From NCBI GenBank assembly GCA_011634665.1, contig WAEK01000009.1, forward strand, positions 62,001 through 126,000: 64,000 nt of DNA, in the 5' to 3' direction. The notes below the pieces were generated by a model, which was given only the letters and a program-made list of their open reading frames with translations, did no database searches and was not told where the DNA came from. Position numbers and translations under genes: made by a program. Below, in pieces: positions 34,658 through 46,313 of this stretch; the first letter of the stretch is position 1, and each line of letters opens with the position of its first letter. This DNA comes from Mortierella sp. BCC40632 (Eukaryota > Mortierellomycota > Mortierellomycetes > Mortierellales > Mortierellaceae).

Positions 34658-36487
34658 TTACACCTTCGCTTTACCAGTGGGTGATGGCGATGGCGATGGC
34701 TCAACAGTTGGCGATGGCCCAGCAGTTGAGGTAGAAGCCCGAGTGGTAGATGTAGTAGAAGTTTGGCCGGGGTTGGGAGTGCGAGTGGTAACTGGAGGAG
34801 GTGGAGGTGGAGGTGGAAGACTGGAACAAACTGTCGAACCACGGTTGTTGGCATCCTTGGGGATCCAACCACCATCAACACCATCAAAGTACGACCAAAG
34901 TGGGTTCGACTCGGTCTTAAAGTTCCAATAGAACCATCCAGCACCTTGCTCATAGGCATCAATCTGAGCATTGAAGAAATCTTGCAAAAACTTCTTGTAC
35001 TCGGCATCATAGGTCGAGGGCTTATTCTCATTCGTGCAGGTACTGTTGGGCGACTTTGCAGGTTGTCCGTTATAGGTACCGTCCCAACGGTAACCAGCAC
35101 CAATTCCGTTCAAATAGGTCGCGCAGTCATTGACGGCCACAGAGAACTCGCCTACAATCGTAGGACCAAAGCTCTTGGTACTTTCGGAAATCTTGCCTCC
35201 CCAAGTCTGACAAGCAAACTCGATTTGCTTTGCCCGCTCCATGCGCATCAGTCCATCGTCAAACATGATGTACAAGTGAGCATCTGTCCACCAAGAAAAT
35301 AAAGGAGAAAAAAAAAAAAAAAAGAATAAAAAGAAGACCAATTTTCAGGTGTTAGAGCATTAGCATGCCGGATGAATTTGAGCAAGCAAGCTTGTTTTCG
35401 GTTGTTGCTACTACTGTTGCCTTTTCTTTTACAAATCATTTTCGTAAAAGTGTCACTTACCAAGGACAAGACCGCCATCTTGAGGCATAAAGCTGGCCCA
35501 AGGCGCCAACTCGATAAAGGCATCGTGCAGAACCAACCAGGGACCCTTCGCAGGTGCAGCGGCCTTGCGCACAGCGTTGACTGCCTCAGTGTACCAAGAC
35601 CGGATCTTTTCAGGTTCAATCAACATACCAGCCGGCTCATTCAAAGCTCCAAGCATAGGTGTGACATGAACATAGTCGGGGTTGGTAAAGAAGGTCGTGA
35701 GCTTTTGAAGGTATTGAAGCGTACGGTCCGCATTCGCCTTGCCATTTGGACCATCGATCCAGTCAATTTTACCAACGCGACCCGAATGGTTCCAGCCATT
35801 CTGTGAGCCGGGTGCTGCGTGGATCTCGACCAACACACGGATACCATACTTGCGGGCCCATTCAATGGCTCGGAGCAGATAGTTCCAAGAGACATCCGAC
35901 ACATAGGGCTCGTCCGCCAACAGACCTCCCATGGACCAGAAACCGATCGGGATACGAACATGGTTGAGTCCCAAGTCCCGAATACGGATGAACGTTTCCT
36001 CGGTCACCCAAGAGGCGTAGTGCTTCTCGAGCAGAGCCTTGGAAGCCTCGGGGCCAAGATGTTTGCAGAGCGTGTACTCATCGACGACACCATTCTTGAT
36101 ATAAGGATCAAAGAGTGATGGAGTGATGAAAGGCTCAAGCACCAACCAACCACCGAGGTTGACGCCTCTGATCTTGACAGAGCCACCGGCATAGTCAAAG
36201 GGCTGATCCAGAGCAGGGGTGTAAGCGTTTGGCTTTGCGGAATTATCCTTGGAGGGGGTGGGGACGGGGATAGATGGGGACGAGGTAGAACCGGGACGGG
36301 TGCCAGTGCCATTGTTGTTGTTGTTGTTGTTCAAGGATTTACTAGACGAGGAGTTGTCCTTGTCCCAGGGTCGAACGACGACAAGAGGAATGACGACCGC
36401 GGCGACGATGAGGATGAAAGCGAGAAAGATGAGTTTGCCCCGATGCCGACGCATGCATGAGCGTTCATTCATTTGCGCTGCGCCCAT
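34658..36487 (-). CDS. Glucan 1,3-beta-glucosidase (GH5), type II membrane-anchored
   Basis: Exo-beta-1,3-glucanase acting on cell-wall glucan. Two exons on minus: 35461-36487 and 34658-35283; 550 residues. The N-terminus is a short basic cytosolic tail (MRRHRGK) followed by one TM segment (LIFLAFILIVAAVVIPLVVV, about 19-38) and an Asn/Ser/Pro linker with an (Asn)7 run. The GH5 barrel begins IRGVNLGGWLVLEPF, then HVRIPIGFW and VLVEIHAAPGSQNG. The acid/base is E284 in MLGALNEPAG and the nucleophile E388 in IVGEFSVA, followed by GAGWFYWNFK. The C-terminus is a Pro/Ser/Thr-rich tail with a run of nine prolines. The layout matches yeast Exg-type plasma-membrane glucanases with a stalk, not a freely secreted enzyme. 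Both catalytic residues are intact. Confidence 0.94.
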
Positions 36488-38366
36488 GGTTTAGTAGTAG
36501 TTGTAGTAGTTTTGAAAAGGGGTACGGTATGTAGGAGGGGGTACAGAGGAAGAGGAGGAGGAGGAGGAGGAAGGGGACGTTAGAGGAGAGGAAGGGGGCA
36601 TAAACGTGTGCGAGAGAGAAGGAGAAAGAGAAAAAGAGAGAGAGAGAGAGAGAGACAGGGCGCGTTATGAAGAAAAGAAAAAAGACATTGCTGTGGGCAA
36701 GTACTACGAGACATTAACAGGGCGCAAAAGCAGGGAAAGGAATGGGCGCCCGACAGAAAAAAAGGGATTGAATTATTGGTCGGATCGCCCAGGACAGAGC
36801 CAGGGCCTGTTGGTGTTGTTGTCGTCTGCGATTTCTTTTTTTTTTTTTTTTTTTTTTTTTTTGAGAGCCAGAACCAGAAGAATAATTCTCGAGGAACATG
36901 CGACTCTCATCTGCTCCACGCATCCTCGTGTCTTTTTCTTCTCCTCTCGAGACAATCAAAGAGACTGAGAGAGAAAACTGGTCGGGATAAAAACAGATCC
37001 GCTGGGTTCTCTCTGCGAGATAGTACATTCGATCGCCCATCTCTTTCTACGTGCCGCTACTCGAACAAAGAGGAGGTAGCTGGTGTCTACTGGTTGTTGT
37101 TGTTGTTGTTGTTGTTGTTGTGTGCCCGCGATCCCATACTTGTCTTGTCTAACTCCCGCTTCATTTCTTTATCCGCTCACTCGAATAGCTCAGCACCCTG
37201 TGTAGGGGTAGGCTAATTTTATCGCTCTCTCTCACTCACTCAATCTCTCACTCTCTCATTTCTCCTTTTTCTCCAAGCTTGTTTTTCCTACCCAGCGCAA
37301 ACCCACTTACCAGGATTCGACTTTGGTTACACCTAGCTCTGGCCTGGCTCTGACTTGGCTCTGACCTGGAGGAAGAGACTCGAGAGAGTGAGGCAGGCGT
37401 GACCCCAGCGGATGAGACAAGAGACACTGGTTCAGGATGGTCTTGTAGGCGGGTCCTGAGGAGTAGGAGTGAGGTCAGTTTGTTTCGATGACTAAGAGTT
37501 GTGGCAGTCCATTGTTCCTGATCCAGATGGTCGTTGAGTGTTGGCTCATTTTCCTAGGTGGGGATGGGTGGATGAATGATTGTTCTCAGTCTCTCTCTCA
37601 CCTCCAAGTAACTGGGCTCTACTCCTGTTGCATAGGATTGGAAAGGAGAGTGGCCAAAAAGCTTAAAAAAAAAACTGATAGAAGAGGATTGGTGAGTGGA
37701 GATAAGGGAAACGTGGGCTATGGCAGAGGAGATCTGGGAATGGATATAAGACCTGTCCAGTCCTGTCCACGCGCCACAAAGGATACGAGGACACACATCC
37801 ACATCTCTCTCTCTACAGCAAAGGGGGACACAAAGCAGGCGGTGAAGAAAGGACGCATCAGCCCGCCCGCGCCTTTGGGTAGGACAGAACCGAGCAAGTG
37901 CGGTCTAATACCAGCGAGAGAGGACTATTTTTGTAGTGCGACTCTCTCTCAGAGTTCTCCTCTTTCATTCAGAGTCTCGCCCCATAATAGAATCCGATCA
38001 TCGCCCAGCGCCTCCTGTTTGTCGGTCTTGTTCACCCCTACTTTTTTTCTTCTTCTTTCCTTTTTTTTTCCATCCTCTTTCTCTTTCTCTTTTTCTTTTT
38101 CTTTTTTTCTGATTCCGCTGCGTCCGATCACCTCTGATTACCTTCATCTCTCTCTCCCCCCCCCCTCCTCCTCCATCCCATCTGTGCATCTGCACTGCAT
38201 AGTGCCACTCCATCTCACCTAGCGTATTTCGCTCTGCATATCGGACCTTTCTTTCTCTATTTCTACCTCCATCTCTACATCTCCCCTCTAAAAACAGCAA
38301 CACCAACCACAACAACAACAACAACAGCAGCAACTACAAAATCGGAAAGAAAAAAGGCCAGGCACC
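36488..38366. other. Divergent region, GH5 glucanase / nucleotide-sugar transporter
   Basis: 1.9 kb. The side near the glucanase is purine-rich on plus (GGA repeats at 36551-36572, GA at 36629-36656), and the side near the transporter is pyrimidine-rich (38040-38110, with an (ACA)n block at 38298-38338). There is a T27 run at 36836-36862 and (TTG)n at 37096-37120. No gene is seen between. Confidence 0.55.
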
Positions 38367-39695
38367 ATGTCGGCCATTATGCCCACTATCGGCGGGATTC
38401 CGCTCAAGTACATCTCATTGGTCGTCCTTGCCGTCCAAAACTCTTGTCTCATCATCGTCATGGCCCTTGCCCAGAGCCCGGGCCGCAAAGTCTTTTACTC
38501 GTCTACAGCCGTCTTTATTAACGAAATTGTCAAGCTTATTGTCTGCACCATCATGACCATTCGTGAAACGATCCAGGACACGGGTCGATTCTACCCTCAG
38601 GAGTTTTTAAACGATGTCTTTGGCGGAGATGCCTGGAAGCTGGCTATCCCGGCTATGCTCTATGCTATCCAGAATAACCTTCAATATGTTGCCTCGCATG
38701 CCCTTGATCCCTCGACCTTCCAAGTCACTTATCAGCTCAAGATTCTTACGACCGCTTTGTTCTCCGTCTTGCTCCTCAACAAGGCTTTGCCAGCACTCAA
38801 GTGGATGTCGCTCGTCATGCTGACCGCAGGAATCGGTCTTGTGAGTATGGAAGAATCCAGCAACAGGGCCTCTCGTGGATCTCGATCGAGCCAGGACGCC
38901 GACAATTCACCTTCCGCGCTCTCTCCCCTTCTTGAAAAGGCGCCGCTCGCTCCTGTGTCTTCAAATGAGCGCCCAGATGTGATGGTGGGTCTGATGGCTG
39001 TGCTCGTGGCGTGTATCCTCTCTGGATTGGCAGGCGTCTACTTTGAAAAGATCCTCAAGAACACACAAGGCTCGATCTGGCTCAGGAATATTCAGCTCTC
39101 TTTCTTTTCATTGCCCTTTTCGCTCCTGGCTGTGTACCTCAAGGATGGTGAGGGTGTGACAGAGCAGGGATTCTTTGCAGGATACGATATGCTCGTCATT
39201 ACTGCCATTGCCTGTCAGTCTGCTGGCGGCCTGATTGTTGCTGTGGTCGTCAAGTATGCCGATAATATCCTCAAGGGTTTTGCCACCAGTATTTCTATTG
39301 TCATCAGTGCCATTGCCAGTGTCGCTCTCTTTGGCTCCAAGATCGGATCTGTGTTTTTGCTAGGAACAATCCTTGTCCTGGGCGCCACCTACATGTACTC
39401 TCTTCCCGACAAGCCTGTGGTCAAGTATGTACCTTTTGCTTATGATACTCAATATCCTAGCCGTAAACGTCACCCATGCTCCTTTCTTTCTTCCCAAAAG
39501 AGAAAAGACTCTTAACTATTTCGTGCGCTCTCTCTCTCTCTCTCTTACTTTTATGTTTTTAGGTACGTGGACCTGGGTAGCCAGATGGACACTTTCCGTG
39601 CAGAGGAGGGCCAACTCGGATCTCCGAACCACGGTAGCAATGACACACTCTCATCACCGACCGTCAGACTAGACCGAATCCGATCTCAGTCATGA
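38367..39695 (+). CDS. UDP-galactose/UDP-N-acetylglucosamine transporter (SLC35A family)
   Basis: Golgi nucleotide-sugar/UMP antiporter. Two exons: 38367-39424 and 39563-39695; 396 residues. The ATG follows GGCACC. About ten TM segments are visible. Signature stretches are YISLVVLAVQNSCLIIVM (TM1), NEIVKLIVC, LYAIQNNLQYVASHALD and FQVTYQLKILTTALFSVL, then VLVACILSGLAGVYFEKILK and ADNILKGFATSISIVIS. These match the UDP-Gal/UDP-GlcNAc transporters (SLC35A2/A3) rather than the GDP-mannose group. A Ser-rich cytosolic loop (residues about 170-210) and a polar C-terminal tail ending RLDRIRSQS flank the core. It lies 2 kb upstream of the GT31 gene on the same strand and may supply its donor sugar. 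Confidence 0.92.
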
Positions 39696-40267
39696 CCAAA
39701 CTTTCTCTCTTTCTCCTTCTCTCTATCATACATTCACACACTTGCACTCTCACACATACAACACTTACGCACGCACTGAGGGGAGTGAGCATTTTTTTTT
39801 TTTTTGCTGCCGTCCGGCTTTTTTGTCTCCGAGGGACATATTTTTTTTTTCTTTTCTTTTTCCAAAAGGCGAATGGCGCAGACGGCGCAATACCTCGCCA
39901 CCCAGCATGCCGTTGTTCGTTTATTGTTGTTTTTGAATAGTCTTATTTTTATTCTGTCTTTTTCTTTTTTTCAATTGCTTTTGCTTTTTCCTTTTGCTTT
40001 TTTTTCTTTTTTTTTCTTCCTTTCTTTCTTTCTACACCCACAACCCCATTACTTTTCTTTTTTTTTTTTTTTTTTTTTTTTTTCCCCGGTGCCTCCTTTT
40101 CACCTCCCCTCTCTCTTCCAAATAGTTGTCAGTTGGCCCCAAAGAATTCATACCCAATACAGTAGAGGACTCATGACTTTCTCTCCTCCCCCCCTCCCCT
40201 CCCCCCCCTCCTCCCCCTCCCCCCCTAAGAGCTCCTGAAAGGATGAGCCCTAGGCACCGCATTTGAC

Positions 40268-40301
<34 letters not shown>

Positions 40302-40493
40302 ACTGTGAGAAAGAAAAGAGAATGAAAGAGTGAGAGAGTGAGGGCGTCATGCAGCATGGACTGAGCACTCTCTCTTGACGTCCTCTCGCCTCTTCTTTGT
40401 CCCCCTCCTCCTTCTCCTCCTCCCACTGCGCCTCTCCAAGGCGTCCTCGTGGGGCGGGATCAGTGTGGGCCGTGGCTGAGATTGAGATTAAAA

Positions 40494-40550
<57 letters not shown>

Positions 40551-40923
40551 GAAAGGAGTTTATATATAATTCCGGCTGTGAGAGAGAGAAAGAGAGAGGT
40601 ATTCTCCCCACTCGTAAGCAAGGCGTTCAACGAGCGGGTTGGTCGGATCAATTTTCTCTGCAGAGGAGAGAGGAGAGAGAGAGAGAGCAAAGCAGAGAAA
40701 TAGTGCTCCAGACCAAAAGCAGACCAGGCCAGGCAAAGAATAGACTTGCTCCTCTCCCTCCTCCTCACCGGTGCTTTTTTTTTTAAGAGTCCCCTTCTAT
40801 TTCTCTCTGCCCTTTTGGATTACACTTCTACTCTTAGACAGGGAGTAATAATAACAATCTTTGCCCTGGGGCTGGGCCTTTTTTTGTTTCCTGAGTGGTT
40901 CAGGGCTGTCTCTGATTACAGTT

Positions 40924-40956
<33 letters not shown>

Positions 40957-41656
40957 ACATACATTCTCTCTTTCATCTCTTCTCTTTCTTTTCCATCATT
41001 CTCTCATCTCCTTTTGCTTCTTTTCTTTTTTCTCTCTTGTAGTAGAATCAGCGACATCATCTCTCATTCTTTCGAGTTGACTGCTCTTCTTTTCTTATCT
41101 TTTTTTTTTCTCGCGCACGCAGTTGCATCATCTCAAGGAGCCCATCGCCTTTTTTATTACCACTTTTTTTTTTTTTTCTCTTATTGAATTTGCCGCCACC
41201 CTTCTCTAGCATTTTCTTCTTCTTTGGAAATCGTCTTCTCTACCTCATCCCTACTCCCCCCTTACAGCCAGGAGCCAGGGCGCAGACAATCAAGGAAACT
41301 TTACAGGACCACCACAGTCAGACACACAGACACACAGGCAGGCCCCGACGTCTGTACAGGATCAGAAAGGGAAAAGAAAAAACGATTCGCAAGGGGGTGA
41401 AGAAATACAGACACAAGGAGTCGGCGCCTCATCGAGCCATTTCATACAGCAAACTCTCGCGAGCTTTTTTTTCCCCCTCCCTCTCTCTCTCTCTTTCTTT
41501 TTCTTTCTTTTCCCCGGAGAGAGGCAAGCGAGCGAGTGAGTGAGTGAGTGAGTGAGTGAACGAGTGAATGAGAGCGAGTGAGAAGAGAAAGGAACAAACG
41601 ACTCCCCAAAAAAAAACCGCCTATATTACCCTGCAAGGGGGAGAGTCCTAGCAAAG
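39696..41656. other. Intergenic region upstream of the GT31 gene
   Basis: About 2 kb dense in simple sequence: T26 (40058-40083), C-rich block (40187-40226), (GA)n at 40271-40298 and 40502-40543, (CA)n at 40924-40950, CT tract at 41479-41500 and a (GAGT)n block at 41530-41560. No gene is seen. The final 350 bp is probably the 5' leader of the GT31 transcript. Confidence 0.6.
40502..40543. repeat. (GA)n microsatellite, 42 bp
   Basis: Uninterrupted GA dinucleotide tract between the transporter and GT31 genes. Confidence 0.95.
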
Positions 41657-43541
41657 ATGTCTTCCACACCCATTCGACCTCTTTCCAATCACCTTGTGAT
41701 CAACACTCACAACCTCTCGCAGGCACACAACCGAGGCTCGCCCAGAAGTGCCAATGCCAACAGCGCTTCCATGGTCTTTAAAGATCCCCTGCGACCCACC
41801 ATGGAGAAACGACATAGTTATGGACCCAGTGCCCTTGGTCCCAACAGTGCTCATGTCGGCAATGGAAGTAGTCATCTTCATCACAGTTCGACATTTCATG
41901 GTCATCTCGGTCATGCCCATGCTCGATCCCGTCAAAGTCTTGCCTTGACCCTTTTACGACTCTCGGCAGCTGCTCCTGGGTTTCTGGGTCTGGTTTATAG
42001 TCTTTCAGTTGCATGGGAGAACAAGCTGGACCAAGGACCATTCCAAAACCTTCCTGAAGAACTGGCTCTCACTCGTTCAGACTTTTGGGTTGCTGCAATG
42101 TAGGACGCTATATTTTTTTCTCTTTTTTCTTTTTTTCTTTTTTACCATGTGGTGTTTGTGGTTGTTGTTGCTGTTTGTACTTTTGCAAACATTCGTTTAG
42201 GCTAACCATTCTTATACAAAATCTCTCTCTTTTTTGACACTCTTTTTCCCCTGGGATGGTCCCAACTTAGGTGGGCAAGTATTTCATATTTTTTTTTTCT
42301 TTTTCTGTGTGACACACATCCAAATGGAGTGACAGGAAAAACATAAACTCTCCCGGGGATGTTTATCCTTGGAAACTCGTCTGCTCCCCTGTAAGAGAAA
42401 GATGAGATGGGGAAGGGACCTGTTCATGGACTAATTCTCTTCTCTCTTCTATTCTTGATAAACAACAACAACATCATCGTTGTTATCATCACATCCATCA
42501 TTACAATCAACATAGTGTGGTCTCTCCATCTACTGGAGCTTTCTCCTCACAACTGCTCTGATCCAACGACTTCTTCAGACCTATCGACCACCAAACGTTG
42601 TTCTCCGGGTGGCTCTGGCCCATCTGGTGAGCTGGACCCTGATCGCCTTATTTGTACAGTCTCGGCCTGTGACAGAGCCCACACGGCCCTGGGTCCTGAT
42701 CACTTTTATCCAGGCCCTTCTTCTCCTCCTTGTCGTCTATCTCCCCTGGCTCAAGACTCAGCTACAGGCTCTGGGACTCTCACCAAAGTTGTCGGAGAAA
42801 TTAACCCACCACGCTCTTGAAGATGGCTTTATGGGTCGAGACATTGATGGCCATTCAGCAACCCGATTCTTAATCGTACCTCTCCTGGTTGTCGGTCTAT
42901 GCTCATGGATGCTCATCATTACACGGGGTCATACATCCAACTTTCAGGGACCAGGACAAGGTCTAGTTCAGGAACCTGTTCAGCTACCCAACAATGGCCG
43001 TTCTTCCTCCAACATGGCTGGTTCATTCTTGGGTGATGGAGAACATCGAGCAGATGGACGGATGGTGATCTCGATGATTGTTCTCTCCTCGGCAACTCCT
43101 CAGGGATACCGGAACAGAAAGCTCTTCCGAGAGACGACTCTGAAACTCTTTCCGAGTGCACGGAACAAGGCGGTGATGGTCAATTATCGGTTCATTATTG
43201 GAGACACGCTCTCGGCCGAGGTTGATCGAGAGATTCGACAAGAGTACAAGCTGATGGAAGACCTGTTGATTGTCTCGGCCCCAGATTCGTCGGATAGCAA
43301 GAGTCAGAAGCTGTACAAGGCGATCGAGTGGGCAAATCAGTTTGATTTTGATTATCTGGTCAAGACAGAGGACGATGTCCTTGTGCGGATGGATATTTTG
43401 TCAGGCGAGCTCTACAAGCAGGGCAAGCGACCATATTTCTGGAAGGGACTTGTCTTTAAGTATGTATTTACATCTGGTGATTCTTTCTTCTTTTTCTTCT
43501 TTTTTCCTCGACAGTGATGGGATCTGGTTCTAACAACCATG

Positions 43542-43585
<44 letters not shown>

Positions 43586-44659
43586 ATTTACTGCGTGGCG
43601 TTCGATGCAAACATCAGGAATGTACCCAACACTCGTTTGGATGACATGGATTTGAAAGAAATACCCAAGTTTACAGATGGAACTCTGACTACTCTTTCTC
43701 GAGATATTGTCCGACTACTTGCTGTGCCTGCACCCCGATATTTTATAGCCAGCAATGCTCAAGCTCTTGGTGTCTGGCTTCATGGCTATGGTATTCAACC
43801 AATCCACGACACTCGGATTCAACCTGGTGCCTTTGTCTGTGAAGATGATCTCATTGCGAAACACTTTGACAATGAACCAAGTCTTGAAAATTATCCTCGT
43901 GATGACCCAGTCAAGATGGTGGAACGTATCAACCTGATTCGTGCTGAAATCAAACGGAACAAGGGTAATCGCAACTACAAGACTTCGATCGATATTTGTG
44001 ATTCCTTGGTTCAGAAACGATGTGCCATGTGTTATTCATGTCAAGGACGAGCCTCCAACTGGAAATTGATGGGTTTTGATTGCAAGTCGGGAGGAATTGT
44101 GGTGGGTGACAAGTATCGGAAACCAGAGTTGTTGGATGCCAAGCAGATGGATGAACTGTTGAACCGTCCACCAAGTGGAGTGTCTGACGAGATTGAGACG
44201 ACCCCCTTGAAGGATTATCGTCCGGGATCCCGATCACGACAGCAACAGTACCAGAACACTCCTATCTCCCAGAACGATGCCCCTGAAAACGATGGCTCTG
44301 CAGGAGAGGACTCTGTGGATGTCCCTGAGGAGCCCTCAATGGGGACTCGTGTGATGGAGGGCTCTTCTGAGGAGACAGAGAATGAAGAAGAGCTGATTGT
44401 GGCACAGGACGAGGATGAAGCACTGGATGAGGCCGAGAGTCGTCAAGAGACGACCGATTCAGAATCTGGGGAAGTAGGTGAAGAAGAAGAAGACGAGGAG
44501 GATATGGAGGGAGGAGAAGAGTCGAGTGAGGACCATCATGACGAGTCAGAAATGTCGATCTCGGACAAAGAAGTTGAATATCTGGATCGGCGTCATGACG
44601 AAGAAACGCTTCCAACTCTTTTGCAAAAGCGAACCAAGTCCAAGAAGGCCAAGCGGTAG
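41657..44659 (+). CDS. Glycosyltransferase family 31, beta-1,3-galactosyltransferase-like, multi-pass
   Basis: Transfers a sugar, probably galactose, in beta-1,3 linkage in the Golgi. Three exons: 41657-42099, about 42539-43459, 43618-44659; about 801 residues. The exon 2 start (TACTGGAG|C) is inferred from phase and gives a continuous hydrophobic segment. The first 110 residues are polar (Ser/His/Asn). Hydrophobic segments follow: ALTLLRLSAAAPGFLGLVY, FLLTTALIQRLL, VALAHLVSWTLIALFV, PWVLITFIQALLLLLVVYL and FLIVPLLVVGLCSWMLII. The GT31 domain then contains RKLFRETTLKLFP, RFIIGDTLSAEV, IEWANQFDFDYLVKTEDDVLV (DxD-type EDD) and later CEDDLIAKHF. An acidic Glu/Asp tail ends the protein. The usual type II single-TM layout is replaced here by about five. 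Confidence 0.85.
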
Positions 44660-44859
44660 TTTTTTTTTTTTTTTAATATTTTTTTTTCTCTCTTTCTTTC
44701 TTTTTTTTTTTTTTCATATGTATTTTTGTTTCACTAAAAAAAAAAAAATCGTCAATAGCATTGTGTGCTTTTTTCTCTCTCTTTCTTTTTCTTTTGTTGA
44801 TTGGTCCTTTGGGAAGTGGTTGGCAAAAGTTCATTCTTCTTCTTCTTTCTTTCGTAAAA
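44660..44859. other. Short spacer, GT31 / RING gene
   Basis: 200 bp of T- and A-rich sequence between two same-strand genes. An open frame continues upstream of the RING ATG, but it has no ATG and only T-rich content. Confidence 0.5.
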
Positions 44860-46119
44860 ATGTCAGATTCAGCCATCCAAGACGAGGACGATGATGTCAC
44901 ACAGCAATGCCCCATCTGTCTAGGGCCCTTCCAATCCCGGACATATTTGTCTCCATGTCTTCATTCCTTTTGTGCCTCCTGTCTTTCTCAATGGCTCCAA
45001 CTCACCCTGGCCTGTCCCATGTGCAAAGCTCGACCGAAACAACTTCATGCTAATGTGGACACGACCCTGGGTTCTGTCACTACCATCCCTATCCCTGGCC
45101 CATCCTTATCCATACCAGAGTCTGAACCAAGGACAACAACAACAACAACAACCTCGAGATACCCCGCCGCGGTTCCCTTACGGGATCCTCCTTCCTGGAA
45201 AGTCTTTTTGAAGCAACTCGCCTCTAAGAACGACCGAGACAAGGATGGCAACACACAGAGTCCTGCCACAGCAGCTGCTATTGCTGGTATAGTTTCTTCT
45301 TCGTCTGCTGCCGCTGCTGTTGGATCATCTTCGTCACCGTCTTCTATAGCTCTGCTTCAAGGACGGGAAAAGACATCAAGAGGACGATCTCGATCCAGAT
45401 CTAGGTCTCGTTCTCCCTCCGGGACCGAAGCCTCTCGATCCCGATCCCAATCCCGATCTCGATCCGTCACCCCAATTGATAGTTATCATCACCAATACGC
45501 CTCCGAAACTACTCTTCTCCAACATCAACAGCAGTCTGAACCCACCGATCTTCTTCATAAAAGTACGCGTCAAGAGATTTATGTCTTTGGATTGGAGCCC
45601 ATCCCAAAGGAAGATTATCCAATGAAGGATCGATTGGATAGGATACGAGATGAACCTTTGATCACTCCGTTTCTGGAACGGGATTTGGCTGTGTTGACCC
45701 AGGTGGCACCCGAGGCTGCAGATCCGATTGTAGTGGCTCATGTCCGTAGTGTCCTCTTTCAGGCCTCTTCTTCTTCTTCTTCTTCTTCTCCTTCTTCTTT
45801 TTCCACTGCCTTGTCGGATCCAGTCTCACCCACTTCCAGACAACCACGAGCAACCAAAAGGGCTCGGACAGAAAAGAAGGAAGAAAAAGAACAAGAGGTA
45901 TCAAAGGATACCATCAAGGATCCTTGGGAAAAAGTCGCCAAAGAGATTGAACAATGGATCATGTTGGACTCGGCAGTCGGCGAAACCAGTCTTTCGATGG
46001 CCCAACAATTTGTCCGCGAGATGAGACGAGTAGGGTTCAGGCGGTGGAAGATGAATGAATGGGATAAACATGTACAATACTCCGATATACCCTCTCCTAG
46101 CTCTTCTTCACTAGGCTAG
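44860..46119 (+). CDS. RING-type E3 ubiquitin ligase with SR tract
   Basis: Single-exon protein of 419 residues. The start (AAAAATGTCAG) puts an acidic stretch before a complete C3HC4 RING: C17, C20, C33, H35, C38, C41, C52 and C55, reading CPICLGPF...SPCLHSFCASC...CPMC. A Ser/Thr/Pro linker and poly(Ser/Ala) tracts follow, then an arginine-serine block (SRSRSRSRSPSG and SRSRSQSRSRS, about residues 180-215). A conserved-looking segment (IYVFGLEPIPKEDYPMKDRL) and a helical C-terminal domain complete it. RING plus RS-rich region plus this C-terminal segment recalls the Topors group of SUMO/ubiquitin ligases, but that is inference. It converges on FAT1, leaving a 194-bp spacer. Confidence 0.85.
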   Translation: MSDSAIQDEDDDVTQQCPICLGPFQSRTYLSPCLHSFCASCLSQWLQLTLACPMCKARPKQLHANVDTTLGSVTTIPIPGPSLSIPESEPRTTTTTTTSRYPAAVPLRDPPSWKVFLKQLASKNDRDKDGNTQSPATAAAIAGIVSSSSAAAAVGSSSSPSSIALLQGREKTSRGRSRSRSRSRSPSGTEASRSRSQSRSRSVTPIDSYHHQYASETTLLQHQQQSEPTDLLHKSTRQEIYVFGLEPIPKEDYPMKDRLDRIRDEPLITPFLERDLAVLTQVAPEAADPIVVAHVRSVLFQASSSSSSSSPSSFSTALSDPVSPTSRQPRATKRARTEKKEEKEQEVSKDTIKDPWEKVAKEIEQWIMLDSAVGETSLSMAQQFVREMRRVGFRRWKMNEWDKHVQYSDIPSPSSSSLG

Positions 46120-46137
46120 ATAACCCTTTCATTTGAG

Positions 46138-46140
<3 letters not shown>

Positions 46141-46173
<33 letters not shown>
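46141..46173. repeat. (GA)n microsatellite in the RING / FAT1 spacer
   Basis: About 33 bp of uninterrupted GA just after the RING stop codon, probably in its 3' UTR. Confidence 0.9.
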
Positions 46174-46176
<3 letters not shown>

Positions 46177-46313
46177 GGAAAAAAAACTAGTAAGAATAGA
46201 TCCGATGAGACCTTTGACATAAGGAGTATCTTCCTAGACATTACTACTACTACTACTGCTCTCTCTTTTAACCTTTTTCTTTTTTTCTTGCCCCCCTTGG
46301 GTATCGATCATTA

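Noticed and set aside
1..44659. A biosynthetic or lipid-metabolism gene cluster
   Set aside because: The dioxygenase, MFS pump, AKR and ALDH could suggest one, but they are interspersed with ribosomal, respiratory and RNA-processing genes, and no core synthase is present.
44761..44859. N-terminal extension of the RING protein
   Set aside because: The upstream frame has no ATG and is encoded by T-rich noncoding DNA. The ATG at 44860 has a good context and gives the expected short leader before the RING.
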